A DNA stretch of 64,000 nucleotides from Meloidogyne chitwoodi (GCA_015183035.1 JACZZP010000003.1:682001-746000); one strand, 5' to 3'; shown: positions 49,401-60,500, numbered from the stretch's first letter. Translations and numbers: made by a program. Notes: generated by a model from the sequence alone, not told the origin.

Positions 49401-50027
49401 GGCAGTTCTGAAACGAAAGAAGATAAAACTAAACAACCCTCTAATGAACCACGCGCAGAAGCCCTTGTTGCCGAACAACCTTCGATCACTGATTCGAAAA
49501 AAATACATTTTGCGAAATATGCATATCCCTCTAAATATCAACAAATGCTTATGGAATTTTCAAATTTACAATTAGCTGATCCAAGGTACCAATGGGTTTC
49601 TATCCATTATGATAAGGTGCATAATCGTTTCTATGTTATACTACAAGGAAACGTAGAATATATTCAACTAAGTCGTCAATTAGCGTATACATTAGGTTTT
49701 GATTCGGAGATTGTATATAGCGGGCAAGTGGCAAAATATATGCCGGACATATCAGGAGGTGTGAGACAATTTTTAGTTTATGCACCAAGACTTGTTGAAA
49801 ATAGTATAATTGGAAATGTTACAGCCCCTTTATTAAGAGTTGTGAATGTAAGTGGAAAACCAGACGAAAGCGTTTCCGAAGTATATATGACTGAGCATCA
49901 TCATCGTTTATTAGGTAAACGCCATCCAGATATAACAATTGAAATACGCACCCTAGCTGGAAAACTTGTAAGATTCCATTGGGGAACCTGTATATTAACT
50001 TTACATTTTCAACGCTCACTCTTTTAA
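46408..50027 (+). pseudogene. Maverick minor capsid (penton-like) protein, split by a frameshift and enlarged by repeats
   Basis: The N-terminal frame (46408-49314, 968 residues) begins with the Polinton pattern FYVVLPSNT...FTVRMPDTLEL...NIIYPYSF. The second frame (open from about 49304, with an ATG at 49545) ends with the typical C-terminus (LAYTLGFDSEIVYSGQ; FLVYAPRLVENSIIGNV; HWGTCILTLHF). The two are offset by one frame at about 49305, with no slippery heptamer visible. Between the conserved ends is a large insert: three related modules of about 65 residues (135-212, 219-287, 372-445), three 111-bp tandem repeats at 48070-48360, and a helical region (710-880). The capsid role is inferred from the family. 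Confidence 0.8.
48070..48360 (+). repeat. 111-bp tandem repeat coding for Pro/Glu-rich units
   Basis: Copies at 48070-48180, 48181-48291 and a partial third from 48292, nearly identical in DNA; a more diverged unit precedes at about 47957. Each encodes 37 residues with SQEVVEAPPPSEAPPTTEDT. Recent in-frame expansion within the minor capsid gene. Confidence 0.9.
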
Positions 50028-50030
50028 AAT

Positions 50031-50459
50031 ATGACACACATTTACGTAGATTTAGATAAAATTGATTGGGAACCATTCTTAACTTCCCAAGATGGAGGGG
50101 GTAAATCAGACATTCTCGAAGGAAACCGTTATTTCCAGGGAACAAGATACCAAAGAGGATTTGGTTTACTTGGAAATGTAGGACGTTTTCTAATGCCTCT
50201 TGTTAGAAATTTAGCCACAAGTGCAGGCCAAGAGGCGGTCAATGTTGGTAAAAATGTACTTGAAGATGTTTCACAGGGTCGTTCAGTTACCGAGGCAATA
50301 AAACAGCACGGAAGTGAAGGTCTACAAAAAGTAGGAAAAAAGCTTCAACAATGTGGAAAAGGCAAAAGGAAACGAAAGTCTAAAGATAAAATAATTATAG
50401 AAAATATCATGAAAAAACAAAGACGTCACAGGGACCAATTAAGTTTAGATGGATTCTGA
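50031..50459 (+). CDS. Maverick pVI/pX-like core protein
   Basis: 142 residues. The stretch RYFQGTRYQRGFGLLGNVGRF then LMPLVRNLATSAGQEAV resembles the Polinton and adenovirus membrane-active or core proteins (Gly-rich loop, amphipathic helix). A basic C-terminus (GKGKRKRKSKDK) and a tail KKQRRHRDQ suit DNA binding. The gene begins 3 bases after the minor capsid stop. Family assignment is by pattern and position between the two capsid genes. Confidence 0.7.
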   Translation: MTHIYVDLDKIDWEPFLTSQDGGGKSDILEGNRYFQGTRYQRGFGLLGNVGRFLMPLVRNLATSAGQEAVNVGKNVLEDVSQGRSVTEAIKQHGSEGLQKVGKKLQQCGKGKRKRKSKDKIIIENIMKKQRRHRDQLSLDGF

Positions 50460-50460
50460 G

Positions 50461-50468
50461 TATATAAG
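50461..50468 (+). promoter_or_regulatory. TATA element of the major capsid gene
   Basis: TATATAAG starting one base after the stop of the upstream gene, 39 bases before the ATG at 50500. Confidence 0.7.
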
Positions 50469-50499
50469 GATGTATTCGAATTAATAATTTTTTCAAAAA

Positions 50500-51890
50500 A
50501 TGACGACTCTAAAGAAAATTGATAAAGATAGTTCAGAGGGGGTTGATAACCGCCTAACTTTCTTTTCTATTCCCTCTACAAATGTAGGTATTCAGCGTTC
50601 CGCATACAAAGAGCTACTTCCTCTCAATGCTTTAAACCAGTCTGCAGGGCCATTTATTTTTAGATACTTTGGGGATTCACTGTATCTTGACATGAGCAAA
50701 ACATATTTTAGCTTAATTTTATCTCTTGAAAGAAAAGATAAAAACGGAGAATGGATTCCTATAACTGATGATGCAGGGGATTTTATAGGAGATAAACATA
50801 CAGGAGTTGCTCAATATTTGGGCCTAACATGGATTCGTCGACTTACCCTTTCTATTAATGGTGTTCAATGCTATGACTCGGGCATACATTATGCATATAG
50901 ATGTATTATTTTACACGAACTTGGTGCGAATCGAGACGTAAGCAAGGGCCTTTACGAGGCAGCTTTATATTATAAAGATGCGGTTGATAAAAATGATTTT
51001 GAGGGTGCAGGTTTTAAAGCCCGTGCATCACGCTTTGCTAAAGGTATGACTTGCAGATTATTTTCGCATTTAGATTACGACTTGGCTAGGCAAAATCAAC
51101 TTTTAATTCCAAATAGTGATGTAATTTGGACAATTTATAAAACACAGATGAATTTCTTATTCACACTCCTAAATTTAAAGTAATTCAAGGTGGAGTTACA
51201 TCAATTAAAAATAATGAAAACAGTTACCGCTTGCGTCTACATGATATGAGAATATTTGTAAAACAGGTCGATTTGAGTATGTCACTCAATAATGCCATTG
51301 CTCGACATTTGGAGCAGGCACCTGCAAAGTACGCATATAGAAAAATTGAGATTCGAAGTGTTTTTCTTGGAAAAGGTCGACAAGAAATTACACATGCTGC
51401 TTTCACTAGCACGTGTCCAAGACGCTTAGTAATTTGTTTTGTAAGTTCTGGGGCATTTACTGGACAAGCTGCCACTTCTCCATTCACATTTGAACATGCA
51501 AATCTCAGATCAGTTGCAGCAGAATTTGGAGGATTTCAGTTTCCCTCAGTCCCCTATGATCTTGATTTTAATAATGACAGTTTTGTCCGAGCTTATGTCG
51601 ATATGTATATGGGTATGGATCTTGACATGTGGCCTAATTCTGATCAGAGAACTCTTAGTATAGGGATGAAAGAATTTTCTAAATCATCGTGCTTTTTTGT
51701 TATACCAATGACATCAACCCTAGAAGATACTAATGGCTTAGAACTTATTAGACAAGGAACGACAACTGTGCGTTGTCTTTTCAATCAACCTGTAAAGGAC
51801 GAAGGATATGAGATGATTATTTTTGGAGAGTTCGACGCAATACTGTCAATAAATGCAGATCGTGTATTGAGTACAGACGGATCCGTCTAA
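50500..51890 (+). pseudogene. Maverick major capsid protein (double jelly-roll), split by a frameshift
   Basis: The N-terminal frame (50500-51183) starts MTTLKKIDKDSSEG and carries the Polinton capsid features (FFSIPSTNVGIQRSAYKELLP; GPFIFRYFGDSLYLDMSKT; LDYDLARQNQLLIPNSDV). The remainder is in another frame (51231-51890; its sequence is already open from about 51148), with KYAYRKIEIRSVFLGKG, FGGFQFPSVPYDLDFNND and DMYMGMDLDMWPNSD. The shift lies at about 51146-51148 and looks like a one-base loss; no slippery site is obvious. Unless this is a sequencing error, no full capsid protein is made. Confidence 0.88.
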
Positions 51891-51893
51891 AAA

Positions 51894-52349
51894 ATGAATT
51901 CAATCCAACTTGAAACAATTTTAAAAAAATCACTAAAAAATAATTTTATGGGTGTATTTTCTTCTAACAATATTCCTGATAGTCATTGGAATAAACCTTT
52001 TTGTTTAGTTGCAAATACTATGAGGAAAGGAACAACCGGTGAACACTGGATTGCTTGTTATTCTGATAATAAAAATACATTGGAATACTTTGACTCATTT
52101 GCTGAAGAACCAAATTGTGACATGCGACAATCCATGCTAAGTCATTTTTCTAAAGTTAAACAAAATAAATTTCCCTTACAGTCTCCATTGTCTGATACTT
52201 GTGGACACTACTGTATATACTTTTTGTTGTTGCGTTCAAAACAAGGAAATAGCTTTTCATCGACTCTTCATAAGATTCATTCGATCCCTACAGAAGGGCG
52301 TGATGCTTTTTTAAAAAAATTCGTGCAGCAATTAATCTCAGGTATATAA
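51894..52349 (+). CDS. Maverick adenovirus-type cysteine protease
   Basis: 151 residues of the adenain/ULP-like fold used to mature capsids. Catalytic residues are H51 (GEHWIAC), D67 (LEYFDSF), Q96 (PLQSPL) and C103 (DTCGHYCIYFLL). Intact, no introns. It starts 3 bases after the capsid gene stop and its own stop codon lies inside the next TATATAAG element. Confidence 0.93.
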   Translation: MNSIQLETILKKSLKNNFMGVFSSNNIPDSHWNKPFCLVANTMRKGTTGEHWIACYSDNKNTLEYFDSFAEEPNCDMRQSMLSHFSKVKQNKFPLQSPLSDTCGHYCIYFLLLRSKQGNSFSSTLHKIHSIPTEGRDAFLKKFVQQLISGI

Positions 52350-52350
52350 G
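52343..52350 (+). promoter_or_regulatory. TATA element before the small membrane protein gene
   Basis: TATATAAG; it contains the protease stop codon (TAA, 52347-52349) and lies 38 bases before the ATG at 52381. Confidence 0.7.
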
Positions 52351-52380
52351 TGTCAATATTTATTTAAATAAAAATAAAAA

Positions 52381-52719
52381 ATGAAAATATTCATTTATCT
52401 GATATTATTTTTTTATATTGTTGAAGCTGAAATATTTTCAAAAAATGATAGTAACATTCTTTACCCTGCTCATGGACCGATCCCTCCTAATGTAAATGCT
52501 TGCTTTATAGTTGATTCTGCCAATGCGCTCTCTATAGGCCCCCCTCCTAAAGGATCTGAAAATCCAAACAAAGATATACTGCTTTTTATTGCTTATGTTT
52601 TAGATCTGAGTTTAATCTTTGTACTAGCCGTTGTTTTCAAAGCACATGTAAATTTAAGAAAAAACGGTAATGGAGATATCCCAGATATTCGTTTTTCCAA
52701 AGGTCCACTAAGTATATAA
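52381..52719 (+). CDS. Small Maverick membrane protein
   Basis: 112 residues with an N-terminal signal peptide (MKIFIYLILFFYIVEAE), a short extracellular part with Pro-rich pieces (YPAHGPIPPNVNAC; IGPPPKGSE), one transmembrane helix (ILLFIAYVLDLSLIFVLAVVF) and a basic cytoplasmic tail. No fusion-protein features are visible and it is too short for a fusogen. Unknown function. The stop codon sits inside the following TATATAAG element. Confidence 0.75.
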   Translation: MKIFIYLILFFYIVEAEIFSKNDSNILYPAHGPIPPNVNACFIVDSANALSIGPPPKGSENPNKDILLFIAYVLDLSLIFVLAVVFKAHVNLRKNGNGDIPDIRFSKGPLSI

Positions 52720-52720
52720 G
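52713..52720 (+). promoter_or_regulatory. TATA element of the PAZ protein gene
   Basis: TATATAAG containing the stop of the membrane protein gene, 41 bases before the ATG at 52754. It places the PAZ gene under the same promoter type as Maverick genes. Confidence 0.7.
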
Positions 52721-52753
52721 GCATGATAATAATGTTCTGATAAAGGAATTAAA

Positions 52754-53331
52754 ATGCGTACTAGTAATAACATGACAGTATGGAAAGAACCTCCAAAAAT
52801 AAGTTCAAAATCTCCTCCGCTAGTACGCATTAAAACTACTCCACTTATTAATTTACTTTGTCGCTTCAATGGAGGATGTACACCTGAATCACTTCATAGA
52901 GAGATTCATAAAAAATACAACGAAAATTTACAATTTCTACAAACACTTACCTGTATGACGAATGAGGATGTTGCAGCAGCTGGAATTGGACAACGCGAAT
53001 TTTCAGAAAACAATTTATTACAAGGAAAGAAATATCTTGTTACAAACCATATACGTCTTTCCAGTTTGAGGTCTATCCAAGCAAATTAACAAAAATAGGA
53101 GCGGATCGTATATTTGCATTAAGAGGATATTTACGTATAACAGTCAGGTTTGTATTTTTAGTAATTAATTTTTGATATTATTTTTCCAGACAATATTTCT
53201 ACGTGCGCCACCACATTGATTTAGTTTATCCGCATTTACCAATTGTATGTGTTCTTGGAGGTCATCAACATCAATATTTCTACCCTCTTGAATGTCTAGA
53301 TTTTGTAGAAATTATAGAAGATAATAGTTGA
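52754..53331 (+). pseudogene. Argonaute-derived L1-PAZ protein, copy 2 (one frameshift)
   Basis: Two exons (52754-53147 and 53190-53331), about 178 residues. The first part matches an Argonaute L1-like region (PPLVRIKTTPLINLLCRF, then NLLQGKKYLVTNHIRLS). The second is a PAZ domain: DRIFALRGYLRITVR, QYFYVRHHIDLVYPHLPIV, GGHQHQYFYPLECLDFVE. It ends at 53329-53331; there is no MID-PIWI part, so no slicer activity. The intron position is shared with copy 1. A one-base loss near 53064 shifts the frame compared with copy 1, so this copy may be dead or the base may be an error. It is the only gene in the Maverick plus-strand block with an intron, pointing to capture from a host Argonaute gene. A small-RNA binding role is inference. 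Confidence 0.78.
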
Positions 53332-53720
53332 ATATAAAAAACACAAAAAATTTTATATAAAATTTATCATCATTATTAATTTGTTTAAAATAATGTATTT
53401 TGTTAATTTATAATATTAAATAAAGTTAAAGGAAAAATAGTATGAACCAAAAATATTTTTTGTTAAAAAAATGTTTTTATTTCCTATAATTTAAGAAATT
53501 TTTGAGCATTTTTAGAAAATATCGGAATTTTTAAAATTTGACCTTTTACTTTTATCTATTTCCGTATTTTTAACAAAGAAAGTTTTACAAATCTATATCA
53601 TTATGGTGTAATCGTTTGTTCTTTCTCGCTTTCCGAATTTTTTCCTACCATGTCTGGATAAAAAATCTTTGAACTTAACGACTCATTCCCTAAAAATCAA
53701 ATAGGTCTTTTTTATATATA
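53332..53720. other. AT-rich stretch with a degenerate palindrome
   Basis: 53436-53487 is a decayed relative of the perfect palindrome at 54474-54529 (both contain AAAAATATTTTTTG or AAAAACATTTTTTG and TGTTTTTRTTTCCTA). No gene is recognised. Confidence 0.5.
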
Positions 53721-53789
53721 TTTATCTTTATTGTTTTCTTTCAATTAATTTTTGATGATACTCTTCTGTTTTCTCGGAACAAACTGAAC

Positions 53790-54270
53790 CAAAAATACTA
53801 TTCCAATAGAATCTGATCCTCAATATATTTTGGTTGTTCAGGTTTTTATTTTTTATTTCTTTTTAAAACTTAAAAAAGAAACTATTTTAGTTAGCAACAG
53901 AAATTGATCAAGAAATTAATGTTATACATAAATTTATCAGAGGCAAATATGCAAAACGTTTTCCAGACCTGGAATCTCTTGTTCTAATGCCTTTTGGATT
54001 AAATAAATACAGTTAAACTATTAGCAATGAATATTGACACAAATAGTCTAAAGAAATAATCATACCTTTCTGCCAGCCGAACTTATATTGTAGTGAGTGT
54101 TACAACCTCAACTTCCCAAATAACAAAACGAACAAAATGAGGTTTATTTTTGACACATTTCTTCTCTTTAATTTCTTTTTTTTAAAAGTTGGCTATAATG
54201 ATTTAATCTTGTTCAATGGTCGAACAACTTTATGCTCAACGTATAAAAATGCACATGTTTGTAAGTTAAG
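53790..54270 (+). pseudogene. PRP31 splicing factor fragment
   Basis: Spliced-looking pieces read IPIESDPQYILVVQ, an intron at about 53840-53889, then LATEIDQEINVIHKFIRGKY and AKRFPDLESLVLMPF. This is the NOSIC-region pattern of PRP31 (EI...E.N.IHKFI..KY.KRFPELESLV). A further piece at about 54088-54130 (TYIVVSVTTSTSQ) matches the later VVSVTAST segment. Stops and shifts separate them and most of the gene is absent. A copied host fragment, possibly carried with the 15-kb block. Confidence 0.75.
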
Positions 54271-54473
54271 ATTGAATGTCTTTAATTGTCTTATAAAAAT
54301 ATCAGAAAAATTAATTCAAATTAAAAATCTTTTTTCAGATCAATAAATGGCATAATTATTTATTAATAAAAACTAAAATTTATATTTTTATTATAATTAT
54401 TTTTCTACAACTAATGAACAACAAATATTAATGATTTTTTTCAATTTATTCCCATAAAAAATATATTTTATTT

Positions 54474-54529
54474 TATAGTAGGGAACAAAAACATTTTTTG
54501 ACAAAAAAATGTTTTTGTTTCCTACTATA
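54474..54529. repeat. Near-perfect 26-bp-arm palindrome
   Basis: TATAGTAGGGAACAAAAACA... and its reverse complement are separated by about 3 bases, with one mismatch. A hairpin of this kind is typical of tiny palindromic MITEs; a decayed relative lies at 53436-53487. It is the last unique sequence before the satellite array. Confidence 0.85.
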
Positions 54530-57500
54530 TACTACTGATGAATCTAATAAAAACAAAATTACCTAAAATATAAAAACAGTTTAAACTACCTACGTATAAT
54601 ATTAAGCCTTAAATTTATTTCTTATTTGATTCTACTATAATTATAAGAATTTTTTCTTAAATACATATAGATGAATCTAATAAAAACAAAATTACCTAAA
54701 ATATAAAAACAGTTTAAACTACCTATGTATAATATTAAGCCTTAAATTTATTTCTTATTTGATTCTACTATAATTATAAGAATTTTTTCTTAAATACATA
54801 TAGATGAATCTAATAAAAACAAAATTACCTAAAATATAAAAACAGTTTAAACTACCTACGTATAATATTAAGCCTTAAATTTATTTCTTATTTGATTCTA
54901 CTATAATTATAAGAATTTTTTCTTAAATACATATAGATGAATCTAATAAAAACAAAATTACCTAAAATATAAAAACAGTTTAAACTACCTACGTATAATA
55001 TTAAGCCTTAAATTATTTCTTATTTGATTCTACTATAATTATAAGAATTTTTTCTTAAATACATATAGATGAATCTAATAAAAACAAAATTACCTAAAAT
55101 ATAAAAACAGTTTAAACTACCTACGTATAATATTAAGCCTTAAATTTATTTCTTATTTGATTCTACTATAATTATAAGAATTTTTTCTTAAATACATATA
55201 GATGAATCTAATAAAAACAAAATTACCTAAAATATAAAAACAGTTTAAACTACCTACGTATAATATTAAGCCTTAAATTTATTTCTTATTTGATTCTACT
55301 ATAATTATAAGAATTTTTTCTTAAATACATATAGATGAATCTAATAAAAACAAAATTACCTAAAATATAAAAACAGTTTAAACTACCTACGTATAATATT
55401 AAGCCTTAAATTTATTTCTTATTTGATTCTACTATAATTATAAGAATTTTTTCTTAACAAAATTACCTAAAATATAAAAACAGTTTAAACTACCTACGTA
55501 TAATATTAAGCCTTAAATTTATTTCTTATTTGATTCTACTATAATTATAAGAATTTTTTCTTAAATACATATAGATGAATCTAATAAAAACAAAATTACC
55601 TAAAATATAAAAACAGTTTAAACTACCTATGTATAATATTAAGCCTTAAATTTATTTCTTATTTGATTCTACTATATTTATAAGAATTTTTTCTTAAATA
55701 CATATAGATGAATCTAATAAAAACAAAATTAGCTAAAATATAAAAACAGTTTAAACTACCTATGTATAATATTAAGCCTTAAATTTATTTCTTATTTGAT
55801 TCTACTATAATTATAAGAATTTTTTCTTAAATACATATAGATGAATCTAATAAAAACAAAATTACCTAAAATATAAAAACAGTTTAAACTACCTATGTAT
55901 AATATTAAGCCTTAAATTTATTTCTTATTTGATTCTACTATAATTATAAGAATTTTTTCTTAAATACATATAGATGAATCTAATAAAAACAAAATTACCT
56001 AAAATATAAAAACAGTTTAAACTACCTACGTATAATATTAAGCCTTAAATTTATTTCTTATTTGATTCTACTATAATTATAAGAATTTTTTCTTAAATAC
56101 ATATAGATGAATCTAATAAAAACAAAATTACCTAAAATATAAAAACAGTTTAAACTACCTATGTATAATATTAAGCCTTAAATTTATTTCTTATTTGATT
56201 CTACTATATTTATAAGAATTTTTTCTTAAATACATATAGATGAATCTAATAAAAACAAAATTACCTAAAATATAAAAACAGTTTAAACTACCTATGTATA
56301 ATATTAAGCCTTAAATTTATTTCTTATTTGATTCTACTATAATTATAAGAATTTTTTCTTAAATACATATAGATGAATCTAATAAAAACAAAATTACCTA
56401 AAATATAAAAACAGTTTAAACTACCTATGTATAATATTAAGCCTTAAATTTATTTCTTATTTGATTCTACTATAATTATAAGAATTTTTTCTTAAATACA
56501 TATAGATGAATCTAATAAAAACAAAATTACCTAAAATATAAAAACAGTTTAAACTACCTATGTATAATATTAAGCCTTAAATTTATTTCTTATTTGATTC
56601 TACTATATTTATAAGAATTTTTTCTTAAATACATATAGATGAATCTAATAAAAACAAAATTACCTAAAATATAAAAACAGTTTAAACTACCTATGTATAA
56701 TATTAAGCCTTAAATTTATTTCTTATTTGATTCTACTATAATTATAAGAATTTTTTCTTAAATACATATAGATGAATCTAATAAAAACAAAATTACCTAA
56801 AATATAAAAACAGTTTAAACTACCTATGTATAATATTAAGCCTTAAATTTATTTCTTATTTGATTCTACTATAATTATAAGAATTTTTTCTTAAATACAT
56901 ATAGATGAATCTAATAAAAACAAAATTACCTAAAATATAAAAACAGTTTAAACTACCTATGTATAATATTAAGCCTTAAATTTATTTCTTATTTGATTCT
57001 ACTATATTTATAAGAATTTTTTCTTAAATACATATAGATGAATCTAATAAAAACAAAATTACCTAAAATATAAAAACAGTTTAAACTACCTATGTATAAT
57101 ATTAAGCCTTAAATTTATTTCTTATTTGATTCTACTATAATTATAAGAATTTTTTCTTAAATACATATAGATGAATCTAATAAAAACAAAATTACCTAAA
57201 ATATAAAAACAGTTTAAACTACCTATGTATAATATTAAGCCTTAAATTTATTTCTTATTTGATTCTACTATAATTATAAGAATTTTTTCTTAAATACATA
57301 TAGATGAATCTAATAAAAACAAAATTACCTAAAATATAAAAACAGTTTAAACTACCTATGTATAATATTAAGCCTTAAATTTATTTCTTATTTGATTCTA
57401 CTATAATTATAAGAATTTTTTCTTAAATACATATAGATGAATCTAATAAAAACAAAATTACCTAAAATATAAAAACAGTTTAAACTACCTACGTATAATA

Positions 57501-60500
57501 TTAAGCCTTAAATTTATTTCTTATTTGATTCTACTATAATTATAAGAATTTTTTCTTAAATACATATAGATGAATCTAATAAAAACAAAATTACCTAAAA
57601 TATAAAAACAGTTTAAACTACCTATGTATAATATTAAGCCTTAAATTTATTTCTTATTTGATTCTACTATATTTATAAGAATTTTTTCTTAAATACATAT
57701 AGATGAATCTAATAAAAACAAAATTACCTAAAATATAAAAACAGTTTAAACTACCTACGTATAATATTAAGCCTTAAATTTATTTCTTATTTGATTCTAC
57801 TATAATTATAAGAATTTTTTCTTAAATACATATAGATGAATCTAATAAAAACAAAATTACCTAAAATATAAAAACAGTTTAAACTACCTATGTATAATAT
57901 TAAGCCTTAAATTTATTTCTTATTTGATTCTACTATAATTATAAGAATTTTTTCTTAAATACATATAGATGAATCTAATAAAAACAAAATTACCTAAAAT
58001 ATAAAAACAGTTTAAACTACCTACGTATAATATTAAGCCTTAAATTTATTTCTTATTTGATTCTACTATAATTATAAGAATTTTTTCTTAAATACATATA
58101 GATGAATCTAATAAAAACAAAATTACCTAAAATATAAAAACAGTTTAAACTACCTATGTATAATATTAAGCCTTAAATTTATTTCTTATTTGATTCTACT
58201 ATAATTATAAGAATTTTTTCTTAAATACATATAGATGAATCTAATAAAAACAAAATTACCTAAAATATAAAAACAGTTTAAACTACCTATGTATAATATT
58301 AAGCCTTAAATTTATTTCTTATTTGATTCTACTATAATTATAAGAATTTTTTCTTAAATACATATAGATGAATCTAATAAAAACAAAATTACCTAAAATA
58401 TAAAAACAGTTTAAACTACCTATGTATAATATTAAGCCTTAAATTTATTTCTTATTTGATTCTACTATATTTATAAGAATTTTTTCTTAAATACATATAG
58501 ATGAATCTAATAAAAACAAAATTACCTAAAATATAAAAACAGTTTAAACTACCTACGTATAATATTAAGCCTTAAATTTATTTCTTATTTGATTCTACTA
58601 TAATTATAAGAATTTTTTCTTAAATACATATAGATGAATCTAATAAAAACAAAATTACCTAAAATATAAAAACAGTTTAAACTACCTATGTATAATATTA
58701 AGCCTTAAATTTATTTCTTATTTGATTCTACTATAATTATAAGAATTTTTTCTTAAATACATATAGATGAATCTAATAAAAACAAAATTACCTAAAATAT
58801 AAAAACAGTTTAAACTACCTACGTATAATATTAAGCCTTAAATTTATTTCTTATTTGATTCTACTATAATTATAAGAATTTTTTCTTAAATACATATAGA
58901 TGAATCTAATAAAAACAAAATTACCTAAAATATAAAAACAGTTTAAACTACCTACGTATAATATTAAGCCTTAAATTTATTTCTTATTTGATTCTACTAT
59001 AATTATAAGAATTTTTTCTTAAATACATATAGATGAATCTAATAAAAACAAAATTACCTAAAATATAAAAACAGTTTAAACTACCTATGTATAATATTAA
59101 GCCTTAAATTTATTTCTTATTTGATTCTACTATAATTATAAGAATTTTTTCTTAAATACATATAGATGAATCTAATAAAAACAAAATTACCTAAAATATA
59201 AAAACAGTTTAAACTACCTATGTATAATATTAAGCCTTAAATTTATTTCTTATTTGATTCTACTATAATTATAAGAATTTTTTCTTAAATACATATAGAT
59301 GAATCTAATAAAAACAAAATTACCTAAAATATAAAAACAGTTTAAACTACCTATGTATAATATTAAGCCTTAAATTTATTTCTTATTTGATTCTACTATA
59401 TTTATAAGAATTTTTTCTTAAATACATATAGATGAATCTAATAAAAACAAAATTACCTAAAATATAAAAACAGTTTAAACTACCTATGTATAATATTAAG
59501 CCTTAAATTTATTTCTTATTTGATTCTACTATAATTATAAGAATTTTTTCTTAAATACATATAGATGAATCTAATAAAAACAAAATTACCTAAAATATAA
59601 AAACAGTTTAAACTACCTATGTATAATATTAAGCCTTAAATTTATTTCTTATTTGATTCTACTATATTTATAAGAATTTTTTCTTAAATACATATAGATG
59701 AATCTAATAAAAACAAAATTACCTAAAATATAAAAACAGTTTAAACTACCTATGTATAATATTAAGCCTTAAATTTATTTCTTATTTGATTCTACTATAA
59801 TTATAAGAATTTTTTCTTAAATACATATAGATGAATCTAATAAAAACAAAATTACCTAAAATATAAAAACAGTTTAAACTACCTATGTATAATATTAAGC
59901 CTTAAATTTATTTCTTATTTGATTCTACTATAATTATAAGAATTTTTTCTTAAATACATATAGATGAATCTAATAAAAACAAAATTACCTAAAATATAAA
60001 AACAGTTTAAACTACCTACGTATAATATTAAGCCTTAAATTTATTTCTTATTTGATTCTACTATAATTATAAGAATTTTTTCTTAAATACATATAGATGA
60101 ATCTAATAAAAACAAAATTACCTAAAATATAAAAACAGTTTAAACTACCTACGTATAATATTAAGCCTTAAATTTATTTCTTATTTGATTCTACTATAAG
60201 TATAAGAATTTTTTCTTAAATACATATAGATGAATCTAATAAAAACAAAATTACCTAAAATATAAAAACAGTTTAAACTACCTATGTATAATATTAAGCC
60301 TTAAATTTATTTCTTATTTGATTCTACTATAATTATAAGAATTTTTTCTTAAATACATATAGATGAATCTAATAAAAACAAAATTACCTAAAATATAAAA
60401 ACAGTTTAAACTACCTATGTATAATATTAAGCCTTAAATTTATTTCTTATTTGATTCTACTATAATTATAAGAATTTTTTCTTAAATACATATAGATGAA

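Noticed and set aside
51140..51150. Programmed frameshift in the major capsid gene
   Set aside because: The local sequence AAAACACAG is not a standard slippery site, and capsid genes of this family are not known to need one.
52381..52719. Maverick fusogen
   Set aside because: Known nematode Maverick fusion proteins are large; this has 112 residues and no fusion-protein pattern.
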